Positions 12,828 through 24,756 of a stretch of DNA of 64,000 nt are shown here, piece after piece (within the stretch, counting starts at the first letter, position 1; each line of letters opens with the position of its first letter). Location: positions 16,781 to 80,780 of the forward strand of contig JADNRV010000215.1 in the NCBI GenBank assembly GCA_015499995.1, in the 5' to 3' direction. The notes under the pieces are model-generated. The model worked only from the letters and a program-made list of their open reading frames with translations. It was not told the DNA's origin and did not search any database. Source of the DNA: Flammula alnicola (Eukaryota > Basidiomycota > Agaricomycetes > Agaricales > Strophariaceae). Position numbers and translations under genes: made by a program.

Positions 12828-13483
12828 TTGATAGATTCGGTAGATATAATAGGGAGGCTAGTAAAAATAGACCTACGTATTTGTAATTTCCCTACCATCG
12901 CCCAGCACTCTAGCAAAACATCCTAGGGCTACGCATTCTATTAACTCTAAGTATTTCTTTACTCTTTCGTCTTTTTATATGGCTGGGGCATCATCGATGC
13001 ATCATCTGGTGCTGCAGTGGTGACGCACGACCATCCGGTTACTGCCGTTCACGTGCCAACGTGTTGATGCTGCCTTAATCCGATGCTGGTGATTCTTAAA
13101 AGTTACATCTATCATGTCGCTCGCCGTTGAGTTCATATGAGAACCTTTCAAGGTGAGTTCTGCTTTCCTTACGCCCCCACTTCGTTTGGATCAGAAGTGC
13201 CTTCGGACGCCAGCACTTCTTGATCAAAATGCCTACTAACTACATTTCCTTCCTTTTTATCCTAGATTTCTTTCTTTTCAACATGTTTCAACAAGTCGAA
13301 CTTGAGCTCCCGGGTGCAAATCGGAGGTGGGCTCTGTACATGTCAATCGCCAAGCCGTGACCTCCGCCAGGGGTATCGTCGGTGGAGCCCCCTCTCTGAA
13401 GTTGATCCACTGCTTTTCAAGCCCTGTTGATCATTGTTTACCGGCCGACTTTTGCCTTGCCCGCCTCTCTCTCTCTTGCCACC

Positions 13484-14379
13484 ATGTTCGCCCACAAAGA
13501 TGACCCCGGTGATAGTTGGTACAACCTGGAGGACATCATAGAGAGTTCAGTTACGTCTGAACATGAGGTACCGTCTCATATTTTCTCGTTTAATCCACTT
13601 TTAACTGATGAAAATTTCAGCTACAATTGCCAGATGTCGACGAACACGAGCCCATTCAACTTGATGAGCAAACATCTGCCTATGATGCAGACAACTTCCA
13701 CCAGCCGTTTTCTTCCCCATCTGCGTATCCTGGATCCTTGCAGGCCATGCCAACACCCTCATCGTCGCCGCTTTCTCGACAGGTTTTCCACCCCACCCAG
13801 TCATGGATGCCGCCAGAGGTCGATCCTCTAGATGCGCTGAAGTTGCCCGATGAATTTGTGGACTCCTGGCTCAACGAGCATGGATTACACAGGTTCAACT
13901 TCATGTTCTCACCGAGTCAGATGGGACCTCACGAAGAAATGATACGCGGTTTGCTTCATCAGTTAGAAGAGGATTATGCAGAGTTCATCAAACAAAAGGT
14001 ATGTCTCATTAATTTTCAGTATTATACACAAACTAATTACCATCCATTCAAGAATGCCACGACTCTATCAGAGACTGAGTCCGAGACTGAGTCCGAGTCC
14101 GAGTCCGAGTTACCAGTCGCGAATTTGCCTCCACCACCACCACCAATGCCACCCTCTCCTTCTGTGGCACCAACTGTACCCTGCCGCACTTCAACGTCGC
14201 CTTCGCCACCTTCAGCCTCGACAATGCCTTTCTTGCCCGCCCACTCTCGTACATGTGTGGCTCCGAGGAAAGCAGGAAGGATCGCCGCGAAGCTAGCCAA
14301 GCAGCTCGCGGCTCTTGATGCAGTTCGGCATGACATATATCGTAGATACAAACGGTTCCTTAGAATTTCACGTGAATGA
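13484..14379 (+). CDS. Unknown protein inside the Plavaka-type element
   Basis: The ATG at 13484 sits in a good context (CACCATGTTC) behind a CT-rich stretch, typical of basidiomycete starts. Exons are 13484-13567, 13621-13998 and 14053-14379 with GTACC...TTCAG and GTATGT...CAAG introns; together they give 262 residues. The middle is acidic and Pro/Ser-rich (PDVDEHEPIQLDEQTSAYDA). Exon 3 opens with an ESETESESESE run coded by a GAGTCC hexamer array, followed by a polyproline stretch and a basic helix (RKAGRIAAKLAKQLAALDAV) near the C-terminus that could bind nucleic acid. I do not recognise the family. Its stop is only 24 bp from the convergent stop of the transposase. A role in transposition is inferred from position only. 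Confidence 0.65.
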
Positions 14380-14403
14380 AACCCTCAATATGATTGCTTG
14401 AAA

Positions 14404-17400
14404 TCAAAATACAATTTCATGAGTATGGTGGTCAGCAAAGTGATTAACGTAGTAGGTTGCGAATGCATCTAGAGAATCTACGTATGAGAAATTCACTGGC
14501 AGAAATTCGCCGCCGAATACAGGAAGAAGGTGAGCTCCACAGAGCACAGAGTCCAGGTGAATGACGGCCTGTAGCCGATGATTCTGTCTGGTGTCGGGGC
14601 GAACTTTCCACATCCCTGTTACACTGTCTTGAGATCTCCCAATGGTCGAGAACCATTCGATGAGGGCACATGGATAGCCTTTATCTTGATGCGTGAAGGA
14701 GAAGAATAGCTTAACACGAGCCGCATTCATCCCCTTCATGCCTGGCTTATCCTCATCCTCGACAACGAATGCGCAGTCACGACGTGGGCCCTTCTTTCGC
14801 CAACTTGGACAAGATCGAATGCGCTCACGCAACATCCCACGAAGGCCGCATTCATCACTTGGTGCGAAGAATGTTGCGACAGCAGAATGGAACACGGATA
14901 TTTTGCTAGAGATTGAAGGACATTCATCGAGGGTGACATCGTCAGACGAAATGTTGGTGTTGAGTTGATCAAACAAAAAACGGCGCATGAGCTCTGGAAG
15001 CCGAGGTTCTTGAATGTGGGCTGCAAGATCTTCTAGCTGCCGTGGATAGCCCCGGACTGCAAGAGGGAAATCATAATCAGGAAGCAGTTAGAAAGGACAA
15101 AAAACTTAAAACGCACTACGTGTCCGGGCCAACACCACATTTCCCTCAACCATCTCAATGCGGCGCACTGCTGGTGAATGATCCACCACCTCTCCGTCAT
15201 TATCCGAGTCATTTCCATCGTCGTCTATTGTTTTTTGATGTCGTCTGGGAGCTGAAGAGGGTGGAAGCATCCCTCGACTTTCGAAATTCACTTGCGCTGC
15301 ATGGAGTTTGTCCAGCCTCTGGTTGGTTAGAAGCATTTGGCCCAGAGCTTCGTATCGATTAGAGCGTCGCCAAGGTTTTTTGACTGCTGTGATGTGACGT
15401 GATTCCGTGATCGATGAGCAGATGCCATTTGGTGCGCCGAATTCTTGAATGAGGTGGTGGTAGTGGGAAAGTGAATGTTGACGAGGAAGAGAAAATCCAG
15501 TGGGCCGAACTCCACTGGTACGAAAGATTTCACGATATGTGTAGAACTTGGCGAGAGCAATATCAAATGCTTTGAGGGTTGCTTCACTGATATCTGACCG
15601 ACGTGCCAGATAGCAGACATCGAGAAAGGCAGAGAAGGTGCGGACCATATCATCTGGAACATGGCCACAGATGGCAGTGATGTAGACCTTAATGATCAAA
15701 TCTGAGCAACTAGACGAAACCTCATAAACGGGTCTTACCTTCATCAACGCCTTGGAATCATCGCCCGTCCACTGCTTGAATCGACGACCATGAGGAAAGC
15801 GGCGCAGCTTAGGAAAAAGAGGTGATGCTGCGATTCTAAAAAACATGAGACTACAGTAGACCAAGACAAAGATATTTAAACAGCTTACCTTCGGTCAATG
15901 TCGTCCATAATTTCGTTCGCATGTGCTTCTCCGTGTTCGAGGATGAGATACTCGCCTACCCAAGTTACCAAATGGTCTTTAAAGGTCCCTTTGATAATCT
16001 GGTGCAGCAAATCAGGGGTAAGGATTTCATGGATGTCCGCACGGGGGAAATCATGCGTAAAAGGCTGCAGGAGTTTATGAGTGCATTTGCAGATATTCAA
16101 AAGGATTCCTATTCACCAAAATATCGTCATCAATGCCATATTCATCCCATAGCGTCTTTGATCCTAGGGTGTCGAGTAGCTCATCCGTGAAGCCACGGGT
16201 CCGTCGACCACGTAACCCATCAAGGTCGTCTGGTAGAGCTGTACATCTATTATGGTTCAATAAGTGCTGCGTTAAACGGACAAGGTGAAGATCTCAAACC
16301 TAGGACACCACCCTTGGACCGTTCCTGCCAACAAAACTTGCTCCGGGTAGTCGGCGATGAATGCGGCAAGATCATAGATAACCCTTCGATAATGACCATC
16401 GGGGCAGCGACGAATCACAGGCTTTGACATGCTTGCACGAAGAGAGCTGAGGATAGTCGAGATCGAGGCGTGATAAAGCTGTCGCTTGAATTTGCGGAAT
16501 AGTGTTGTATTATCTTCTTTTCGATCACCTACAAATCTGAAAGTCAGAGCTGTTACACAGACCAAAAAACTTCAAACAGACACACATTTTGGAATAGCCA
16601 AGAACCCGATAGGTACCACAGCGTTGCGGTGGGCCCGACGTGCAGTATTATGTATAGCGCCGGTTGAAAGGTATAGTGGGTGGTATTCCACACTGCCAGT
16701 CGCAACCGAAACAGTAGTCTTGTCAGCGCCAAGGATAATGGGACAATACATGGCACCTTCTGTGCTGTTATCGGCTTCATATATGTCGGTCTAGAAAGAA
16801 AAGATGAGTAAATTTCCAAGCTCAAATCTAATCCTAATGGGAACACACCGCATGCCGATAGGAAAAATTCCCTGACATGAACTCGTTCCAATGTCGCTTG
16901 TCTGATTCATCAACTTCTATGAAAGGTGCATAGTCGATCTCGCCATCAAAATCGGGGTTATCGAGTATGTTCTTCAGGACGACACTTGGATCGCGATACC
17001 ATACTTCATAATCGGCCAGTTGCCAGCTTGGTGCGTCGGGTTGTAGCTGGCCAACATAGGATGTCGTGAATGATTTCCAAGGTGCATCTCCGTGTTTGAT
17101 TGCGTCGATTGCAGCATACATATGCTCGTGAGATGAGAAAGGAGTATAGCTGTTCTCCTCGGACTTCGACAGAGCCCATATATCCATCAGATTATCGATA
17201 TCCCCAGCAGACATCTCTGCCTTCCGATATAAGAAATCTCCAGTTCGGAACTGGAGCTCATCATCAAACGGATCCCAATTTTCGGGCATGGCAGCTGAGC
17301 GTGGTATAGGTGGAGTTCCAGGTGCCAGAAATTCGCCTTTGTCGTCACAGGGAAGACCTGGTGGGCAGGTTTAAGGTCCATAGATGTAGTCAAAAGCTTG

Positions 17401-17726
17401 GCACTAACCGTTCAAGTGTGGATGAATAATTTGCTTGCGTCCAGAAGGTAATGACTGCGGCTCAGGAGACGGAGAGCGCAAGGGTTGTTGGGCTTCTGGT
17501 TCTCGATCCGAGAAGGCATCACCATCAAAAAGTCATCGGATATGATGACTTCTTCAGAGCCTGCACGCTCAGCGGTATTTGGCACAGAACGCCTTTGAGT
17601 TTGTTCAACAACGTTGTGATTTGTGTGGAATGTTCGAACATGAGTCGTACGGCCGCGCTGACTTCTGAATCGCCGTTTACACCCTTGAGCAGCAAAAATG
17701 CACGCAAATTTGAACAAGCCAGGCAT
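14404..17726 (-). CDS. Plavaka-type DDE transposase with an apparent frameshift in exon 1
   Basis: Nine exons can be read: 17409-17726, 16849-17357, 16586-16790, 16300-16528, 16117-16246, 15889-16064, 15739-15835, 15120-15687 and 14404-15056. The N-terminus has a C2H2-like finger (ACIFAAQGCKRRFRSQRGRT, then THVRTFH). Then come HPHLNGLPCDDKGEFLAPGT, ILGADKTTVSVATG (first catalytic Asp), CPDGHYRRVIYD, FIADYPEQVLLAGTVQGWCP (second Asp), DFPRADIHEILTPDLLHQII and SSITESRHITAVKKPWRR (Glu), ending FADHHTHEIVF. These are the usual Plavaka blocks, in order and at full length (about 960 residues). The exon sum leaves two extra bases: in exon 1 the frame must change at a run of five T (around 17541) between SDDF and DGDAFSDREPEAQ. 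No intron fits there. So it is either a recent inactivating indel, an assembly error or a slippage site. Confidence 0.9.
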
Positions 17727-17947
17727 GGTGTAGGATTTGGGATAGAACTTGAAAGCGACGTTGTATGTTGAAAAAATGAATTGAAATATATAAGTGTGAT
17801 GTGTAATCTCTGGACGGCACAGTGGAACATGGTTAATCCTTGAGCTGGCTGTCGGACTGCAAATTGGAAACTTACGATTTTTTCTAAACCTTATTTCCTC
17901 TCAACACACAACTCTTTTTCTCTCGTTCCATAACCCCTTCTGTCAAG
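17727..17947. promoter_or_regulatory. Shared divergent promoter region
   Basis: Only 221 bp separate the ATG of the minus-strand transposase (17726) from the ATG of the plus-strand accessory gene (17948). A bidirectional promoter is inferred. A CT-rich stretch lies just before 17948. Confidence 0.5.
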
Positions 17948-20689
17948 ATGTCCGTCCGGCCCCAGCGCCAGGCGGTTGCTAGTCGGGAAAGTACAGACAC
18001 ACTTCTTTCCAATGTCAGACGTCGCTCCTCGGCTCAGGTGAAACAGGACAAGGAAGAAGCAGCCAAGGCAACAGAGAAAACCACGACCGCCAAAGCACAA
18101 CAAAAGGCACGTGTGGCTGAGTACGAAGATCATCTTCGCAAGGAAGATCAAGCCCTTACCAAGGCCGTGACCCGTCCTGATCTTTACACACCAAAGTCAG
18201 TTAAAGGCAAGGTAAAAAAAAATATATGCTTATGAACCGATCAATGCACTGAGTTCTTTTTTTTTATCGTTCGCAAGGATGCACGCAGAGAGTTGCATGT
18301 TGAGCCAGATCCCGCCATCCAACCTGATTTCCAGGGATCGAAGTCAGCAAAGGCCAAGGTAAAATTTAATTTGCATGCATCCACGTACCACATGTGCTGA
18401 TGCGAGTTTTTTTTCCAGCGAGTCCTCCCACCTGGATGGAAGATACCGCCAGCAGTCCCAGCTCAGGCTGGAGGGAATTGTCCTGTCGGTGATGAGCATA
18501 TTGGAAGTGATCACGGTGAGGCTGTCCTTCCTGTTGAGGGTGATGATGAGCATGCTGGAGTTGAGGCTGTAGATGACTCACTCGATATACCTGAGGATTC
18601 TATTGTCGACACGGAGTCCTCCATGAGCGATGGACTTGGTCTGGGAGAGGATGAAGATGACCATGACTCCGATAAGGATCAGGATTATGTGATAGATCAA
18701 CACGACAAATCAGACTCCGACCATGACAGCGATTCTTCTGGTTTCCACCTTCATGAACACGCTCACTTGAAAACGAAGGCATTGGCAAGGGCAAGTTTCT
18801 CTTGGTTCATATACGCTGCATGTTATCTGATTTTACTTATATTTGACTATAGAAAGCCCAGCGTGGCGATTTTTGCAGGGCGATCAATGGTGCTCGCACT
18901 GCGCCACCCATTACTGGCACTGGGATGGCCCCGATGACAAGCACCGCTACCAAGAAGCGCAAAGAACCTGAATCTTTCGCAGTCAATCAACAGAGGTCAG
19001 GCCACCTGCCTTTCTTTTTACATATTTCTGACTTAGATACATCCACAGCGCCAATAGTGATAAGCGTCCCAAACATGTGGAGGCTACCGGCATGCTGGCT
19101 GGATGGAAGAAGAAAATGGCCCAAGAGAAAGCGAAGACAATCTCTGGTATGAGTTTTTCATTATATTATATTGTGATCTTTATACTATCTCTTAAATACA
19201 GTACGCAACACCGCTGCTGCTAAATTGATCCCTAGTACGTGATTTTATTATTTGACGTTACATATTTATCTGTATCTCTTTTTCACAGCACGCAACATCA
19301 CAACTGTTACGGCTGAAGATGAAGATGAAAATGAAGACGACGATCCTCATCAAGAGTTTGCAGGTGGGGAGTTTGACGATGACGAGGCTATGGAGTCAGT
19401 CAATGCTGCACGAGAGACCAAAGAGTTCGCTCAGGTCAGGGTCCGTGGTGGGGTGCGTCAGGTTCGTTACCATGTATTTTTCTTTCTCCATATTAACAAA
19501 ATCTTTTAGACCACCACCGTCAAAATATTCGAGCCAGCACCCATCAAGTTGGAACGATCTGCTAGCGGTCGCAGCCAAGGCAGGAAGCCTAGGTATAGAG
19601 TTGAGTCGCTTCCGTTTCCGCGTGGGTCTGCAAGCATGGCATATCATCAGCTTTGGCGTGGCAAGTTCAAAGGTAGCCTCATTTATTGGGCTGGGCAGAT
19701 CGATGATCTGTTTGCTACTAATGCTTTGATGGATGAAGTTGTTGGAGGTCTCTGGGCTCAGACCTTCCCTACCTTGGCATCTTCATGGCAGAAGAGTGAT
19801 CACCGTGAGGCTATCACCCAAGTTGTATGTTATCACTAGTTTTATTATATATTTATCTTGCTAATACCTTTCTCTGAGCTCAGGCAGGTGACGCCCTTAT
19901 CGACTGGCGCAGTTCAATGGGCAAAGAAGGCATCCGTGTAGTGCTCAAGGCTTTTGAAGATGAAAACATTATGCAGGAACAGGTGCCTGAGGCTGCGGCA
20001 TGGTATCTCGAGGACTATCGATTCATATATGCCAATCTGGAAGATGAAGTGAGCGCAGACATTATTTATTTGTATCTATATTTTCTCACCAGATTTCCAG
20101 GATGACAAGGGTGCCTTCCATAGCCCTTTGATTGCGCAGGCCTTTGCGGCACACCTGAAAAAGACACATGACTACGCGGTCGTTAAGAATGAGGAGTATG
20201 GTCAGCCAACAGGGGCCTTGGGTATGGCTGCAGCTGTGGTATGTATTCCAGTTGTCTCTCGTTGTTCTTTTTTTCTAATGACATTCACAGGTTGAACGCG
20301 CACTAGAGTTGATCAAGAGCGGCAAGCTCTACAACACACCTACCAACACCGAAAGCAGCAACGGAAAAAAGCGCAGGGTTCCCAACTACCAACCGTATGC
20401 CAATGCTTCATGGGGTGAGAAGACACGTGGATGGGCCGGATCTACCAAACGACTTGGCGAGGAAAAATGGAAGGCAGTTATTGAGGCGGCCAGTGCTTTC
20501 GTCGAAGATGGGCCAGACAACAGAGAAGAGGAAGGAGGGGAAGGGGCACAGGACCCTCGTTCGTTGATTGAAATCTGGTACGTTACCTTTTGCGATTCAT
20601 TTCCCTTCACTGACGACTCCTCCGTAGATCCCACTTACAAAATACAAAGCTGCTTGCATGAAAATTTTTGTTGTGTCCGTAAATGCTGA
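17948..20689 (+). CDS. DUF6532-like accessory protein of the Plavaka-type element
   Basis: The ATG at 17948 (MSVRPQRQAVASRES) opens a gene of about nine exons; clear introns include GTAAAAAAAAAT...CGCAAG (about 18212-18278) and GTAAAATTT...TTCCAG (about 18360-18418). The N-terminal half is charged, with a coiled-coil-like AKATEKTTTAKAQQKARVAE and long Asp/Glu/Ser runs. The C-terminal half is a compact domain: ALIDWRSSMGKEGIRVVLKA, AAAWYLEDYRFIYANLEDE, GAFHSPLIAQAFAAHLKKTH and GALGMAAAVVERALELIKSG. This pattern is frequent in Agaricomycete transposon-rich regions and resembles DUF6532; the name is from memory. The end is uncertain: splicing at 20578 would stop right after RSLIEI, while read-through ends at 20689. 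Function unknown. Confidence 0.65.
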
Positions 20690-20924
20690 TATCATATTCT
20701 CACGTAGTATAGTTTAGTACCTGTGTTAATGAATGTTCTATTGGCCATGAAACCTGTGTCGAGATTGAGTAAACCAGCCGGCCTGAGATAGACCAAGTCA
20801 AGTAACTAGGTCTATGTTACCTGACAGCTCTAGCTGAGATAGCTAGCCCTAACACAATTATCACTCTAGGACAGGTGATAGAATCGGATATAGTTGCCTG
20901 GCGCTATTAAATTTCCTGGAGAAA

Positions 20925-20959
20925 TAGAATGACTAGGATTCGTAGTCCTAGCCATTCTA
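20925..20959. repeat. Subterminal hairpin
   Basis: The arms TAGAATGACTAGGA and TCCTAGCCATTCTA pair with one mismatch around a 7-base loop, 5 bp inside the right inverted repeat. This may be a transposase-binding or structural site of the element. Confidence 0.5.
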
Positions 20960-20963
20960 GCAG

Positions 20964-20985
20964 CGTGCTATTTTGCTGATGATGT
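20964..20985 (-). repeat. Right terminal inverted repeat of the Plavaka-type element
   Basis: 22 bp, exact reverse complement of 12806-12827. Confidence 0.8.
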
Positions 20986-21070
20986 ACAAAATTTCCCTCA
21001 GTTTTGATGCCAAAGGGTCCTCCTGCAGAAGTCGGGTTAAAAACGAAGCCCCTAAAGGGTCCTCGTAACG

Positions 21071-21310
21071 ATGTGTTGGTTCAAATGTGAATGGGATCGA
21101 TGGTGCCGGTGAACGTTGAACTTCGTTGAACAAGTATTAATATAGTATAAGCACAAGGCGTGCACAGGCACATTTACACACGTGACCACGCTCGGTATCA
21201 GAGAATGCCCGGCCCGCCGCTTGTCAGGCTTTTTTCGTTGTACGGCGGCTCGCTCAACATGGGTACGATGAACAGCAGCAATTCGACGACGTTGGTCTCA
21301 TAGATAAAGA
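21071..21310 (+). mobile_element. Possible Copia-type LTR retrotransposon relic
   Basis: The segment starts TGTTGGTTC, has CGGTATCAGAGAATG near 21193, which resembles the TGGTATCAGAGC primer-binding site common in Copia elements, and then an ATG at 21259 opening MGTMNSSNSTTLVS before a stop, reminiscent of a gag start. No matching second LTR or pol gene is present. The match is weak. Confidence 0.25.
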
Positions 21311-21434
21311 GGCTTCGACGACCTGTGGACGCTTTGGATTATGCAACTTCGACTTATGCTTTCAAAGGCTTTTCACACGGCCATTGTAACACCGAATTCT
21401 GTGAGCGCGCAGGATGCGTCGAGATGCGTCGTAG

Positions 21435-22100
21435 AAGGTCGTAGAGCGTCTGAAATGGCGTAAATGATGTTGGTTTGCACATCGCGGCCATCGCGGCCAT
21501 CGCACTCATCAATACCATTGATTATCGTTAGGAATGGAGATAGGAGGTTTACCGGACTTCCACCACCTTCCGCAAGACCGCGAGGCGGGTATTTGGGGGA
21601 TCGACGTGCTGCTCAGAGTTGTGGAAAGCCGAAGACGCCACCGCTCTTGAAGGCGCTCAAACCCTCCTAATAGTTTCCATTAACTAGTTAGATCATATCC
21701 TTTGGGCAATATTGTATCGGAACCTTTAGCGCCGTCGATATTCATGCTACTGGGGCCATTGTGCTGAGTGAAAGTACTAGTCCCCCCATTAACCACGGCG
21801 TTGGACAGTGATAACATTGAATTCTGAGTCAGAGGAGTCAATTGCATCAAGTCACGCTGACACCGTCGAAATAATCGTTGCTCAAATAAGGGAGGGGAGA
21901 GGGGATGCTCTGACAGCGAGCAAGAAGCGTTGCACTGGTTGAACGCAAGGCACATGCATGAGGCTGTGCCTATTTGGCAGCACTTCACGTCGATCAGGGT
22001 CCCCACCAGAAACTCATTCGTCGTGATTCTCTCTCTTACACAGAGCATGTACATACCGGCCTGTATAAAAAGATGGCTCCCTATTAAGAACATACTAATA
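21435..22100 (-). pseudogene. NACHT NTPase relic with internal deletion
   Basis: Read on the minus strand, this copies the 5' part of the gene at 33112: the leader MLSLSNAVVNGGTSTFTQHN and SSMNIDGAKGSDTILPKGYD, then VASSAFHNSEQ and the RLAVLRK region. The sequence then jumps from LRK directly to GSPVNLLSPFLTIINGIDEC. The roughly 340 bp that would code Walker A are missing. A TAG follows YDLTS where the other copy has a Gln codon. After the Walker B region it ends abruptly at about 21435. It cannot make an NTPase. Confidence 0.8.
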
Positions 22101-22929
22101 TCTGTGGTTTGTCAATGCCTTTCGACCGAAGGGCTATCCAGCAGGGTCGATTATCGAGACTTGGCGCATTGGATAAAGCGCTTACCATTAATCACAACAT
22201 CAAGTGCCAAATGAACCTCGAGTTCAACGTAACACATGAGAGGGCAGAAAGAGTTTGGAATTGAATCTGTACATAGTACGTACACCAACACTGGACTGTG
22301 TTCCTAACCTGTGACTCGGACATATCCATATCTAACGAAAATAAAACACGTCCAATGATTTCAGCGAACTTGTACCTGGTTTGACCATCTGACACGACTC
22401 TCTGTCGGCCTAACGCACGCAAGGACGGACACTTACGCGAATCCCTATGAGCCCCACCTTATTTCTCAAGATATCGTCGTAATCCGGACATTGTCAAGCG
22501 CACGTATGGAAGTCGACGCCTGGCGACGCACGAGATCCGACTCGAACACACGCCCCCCAGGACACACGTCCCCTGGATCTTCTTCCTCTGTCACATTACC
22601 ATTCTGATGGCATTTTATGAGTCGACAAGTGCGATCCGTTCCGCAACCGTTCCGACGATTTCGAGTTCTATGATATGTATCAGATCTGCGCATTACCACG
22701 CCGTCGGAGGTACCTGACACGCTAGGGGTTGAAGTCGAGGAGGTGGACGGTATTGTGTCGGCTGCCGTCGTCGTCGTCGTCTCTGGTGTCATTGGGATCC
22801 AGAACAGCGTGCACCATTCATCGAGACGGGGTGACATGGATGGAGTGTTGACTGAATGATGACATGGGGTTGTCATTGCTGACGAAGTGCAGGGAGATGA
22901 TGACAGCGCTTACGGGCGGCTGTTTGGAG
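22101..22929. other. Spacer between the NACHT and F-box relics
   Basis: The NACHT-proximal part is shared with 32700-33000. A 136-residue minus-strand frame at 22466-22876 is Thr/Ser-rich and shows no family features. No firm gene. Confidence 0.4.
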
Positions 22930-23633
22930 CGTACTTTGAAATGTTTCGTCAGCGCTGGCTTCGAAGTGCAATTGTAACAACAGGCTGATACACGAACGTT
23001 AATGGTCGGTCCTCCCAGGAATGTATACAGTCAAGAGGGATCAGCGAGTTTGAAGCATCCCCATGGAGTTGCGTGTTGTCGGAGTATTGTACAAGGGCGA
23101 TAGAAATTTGGGTCAATATGAGCTTACTGGATGATATCTCCTCCAATTACACGGTGCCACCCAAGCCAACAGATCATGCTCTTCGATTGCTGACGCCTGT
23201 GCAATCGCCTGAGATTGTATAGGGTTACCAATGTCTCCACTGATTAGAGATATCTTCTTCGATGCTTGACGGTAACCTAAACGATAGAATCCCGCAAACG
23301 AACACTCCAGGAGTAACACTGATAGCAGAGAGTGGATCAATCCAGTCGGGCGCCTCTGAATCATACGGAATCCTGATGTCGTCAATGACAGACATGCAAC
23401 TCAAGGCCACGCTGATTCTCTCTGTTTCAGCATAGACAACTGCGTTGAAATGGGGAAGGAGCAGTACGGATTGTCTCGCATTCCGGCTTGCTCGAGCTCG
23501 ATTCTGTAGGCGAGAGTAAGGAAAAGGTACGGCAGGTCCTCTTGCAGGTGAAGAGATAGGTCAAGCGTAGATTCTCGAAGATCTCGAGAAAGGTATCGGA
23601 AGCGAGGTTGAGGATGCTGGGCTGCCTGGGCAT
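22930..23633 (-). pseudogene. F-box protein relic, copy 1
   Basis: The ATG at 23633 gives MPRQPSILNLASDTFLEIFE and NLRLTYLFTCKRTCRTF, an F-box. The next part of the usual Agaricomycete F-box block (YRIELEQAGMRDNPYCSFPI, TQLSMLKQRESAW) is present but in another frame, so a small indel has broken the gene right after CRTF. Further pieces (CMSVIDDIRIPYDSEAPDWI, GILSFRLPSSIEEDISNQWR, EEHDLLAWV) continue in shifting frames. F-box proteins of this type are expected to link targets to an SCF ubiquitin ligase; this copy is probably dead. Confidence 0.7.
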
Positions 23634-23775
23634 CGCGAAGCAACTAGTAGTTACATGTAATAGGAATTGGGTGCTCGCTGCTGGCAACAGAAGGAGTTGG
23701 ACGCGTTTCAGCAGAATGGTCCGGCGGAGAGCGAAAACAAGTTAGCCTTGCTTACGTCACCCGTGTGTTCCCTAA

Positions 23776-24756
23776 GTCCTACGACCTCATACCTTTCTCC
23801 ACTTCAAGGGGTATGTGAAGACCTGGTAAAATGCATGCCCTTGATTTTGGATATTCAGTCCGTCTGTATGCATTGGACGTGTCTTTCCATCTTATTGACG
23901 TGTCAGACGCATGTAAAGTGCCAGGTATGTTAGCCAACCTCTTACCCTCCCCCTTCTAATTCATCCGTCCTCTCCCTCAGCCTCAATTCCAACCTCCATG
24001 TCCTCAACTCATCCTCGACGCGCCCATCGTCGTCACTTAACGCGAAAAATCCGCCGTGCCAAAATTCCCGTCATCCTGGTGTTCTGTGCATTATGCATCT
24101 CATCATGCTCCGGGTCCTCCCCTTCTTGAAAGTCCCTTGTACTGGCTCAGCGCAACCTGTTCCCTGGGGGTTGTGATTTTGACTTCACGCTAGGCGGCAA
24201 TGTCCAACTGATATCGGATCTGATTGATCGATTGAACACTCATTGGCGTACAGCCGGTTTACAAGCAAGCGCTTCCGTTTTCTACTCGAGGAAAATGTCA
24301 GCTTTGAAATGAAGGTCAGCCAGCATGAGTTACGCAAAATAGTTTCCTCTCTCGTTTCTCTGTTCGAGCTCCGCTTACTTTTCAAACAGTGATTGCTTTG
24401 TCTTGAGGCAATTGCGTAACGTTGGACTTCCTTTCATGCCGCTTGTCGCGGACAATTGCCAAGCCGCGCACTATCAGAACCTCGCGGGGTTTAACTGTAT
24501 CGCCTTTGTTTCAGATGGAACAACTATTTGGCGACGGTGAAGACGGTGCGTTATAGTCAGCTTTACCGACTTCCTGCGTAAAGTATTTAACACGACCCAA
24601 GTAGATGGGATAGATTACGGATTACTCCCTGGCTCGAGAAGAAATTGGATGCGCATAAAGAGGACACAGTAAACAAGATGCACCCTGTATTTCCATTCCA
24701 TCCCGCTTGTTTGAAGTCCCTTTCAATTCGTCTCCCCACTCCAAGCTTCACATTCA
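23776..24756. other. Intergenic, upstream of the A-T-TE gene
   Basis: No convincing frame or repeat. A CT-rich tract (24700-24745) precedes the synthetase ATG and may be its core promoter. Confidence 0.4.

Larger units (their letters stand above)
12806..20985. mobile_element. Plavaka-type (EnSpm/CACTA superfamily) DNA transposon, 8.2 kb, three genes
   Basis: A 22-bp perfect inverted repeat bounds the block (12806-12827 and 20964-20985; it begins ACATCATCAGCAAAATAGCA). Outside these points the two flanks no longer match; inside, weaker inverted similarity continues (for example CCTAGGGCTACGCATTCTAT near 12923 against the complement of 20925-20960). The block holds an unknown plus-strand gene, a minus-strand transposase and a plus-strand accessory gene. 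The transposase family is recognised with confidence. The repeats do not start with CACT, and the target duplication is unclear (ACAA on both sides is a weak candidate), so the exact borders and the claim that all three genes belong to one element are inference. Confidence 0.7.
21435..23775 (-). repeat. Left arm of a large inverted duplication (F-box + NACHT)
   Basis: The arm reads, on the minus strand, a shared upstream block (ESENKLALLTSPVCS), an F-box relic, a spacer and a NACHT relic. The same order occurs on the plus strand at 31425-33735. Sequence identity is high in the coding parts and patchy in the spacer (22130-22930 against 32300-32700). Confidence 0.7.

Noticed and set aside
12806..20985. 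Classical CACTA ends for the Plavaka-type element
   Set aside because: The inverted repeats start ACATC, not CACT, so superfamily placement rests on the transposase only.
22466..22876. 136-codon minus-strand frame between F-box and NACHT relics
   Set aside because: Thr/Ser-rich, no domain, no supporting introns, and not preserved in the other arm of the duplication.
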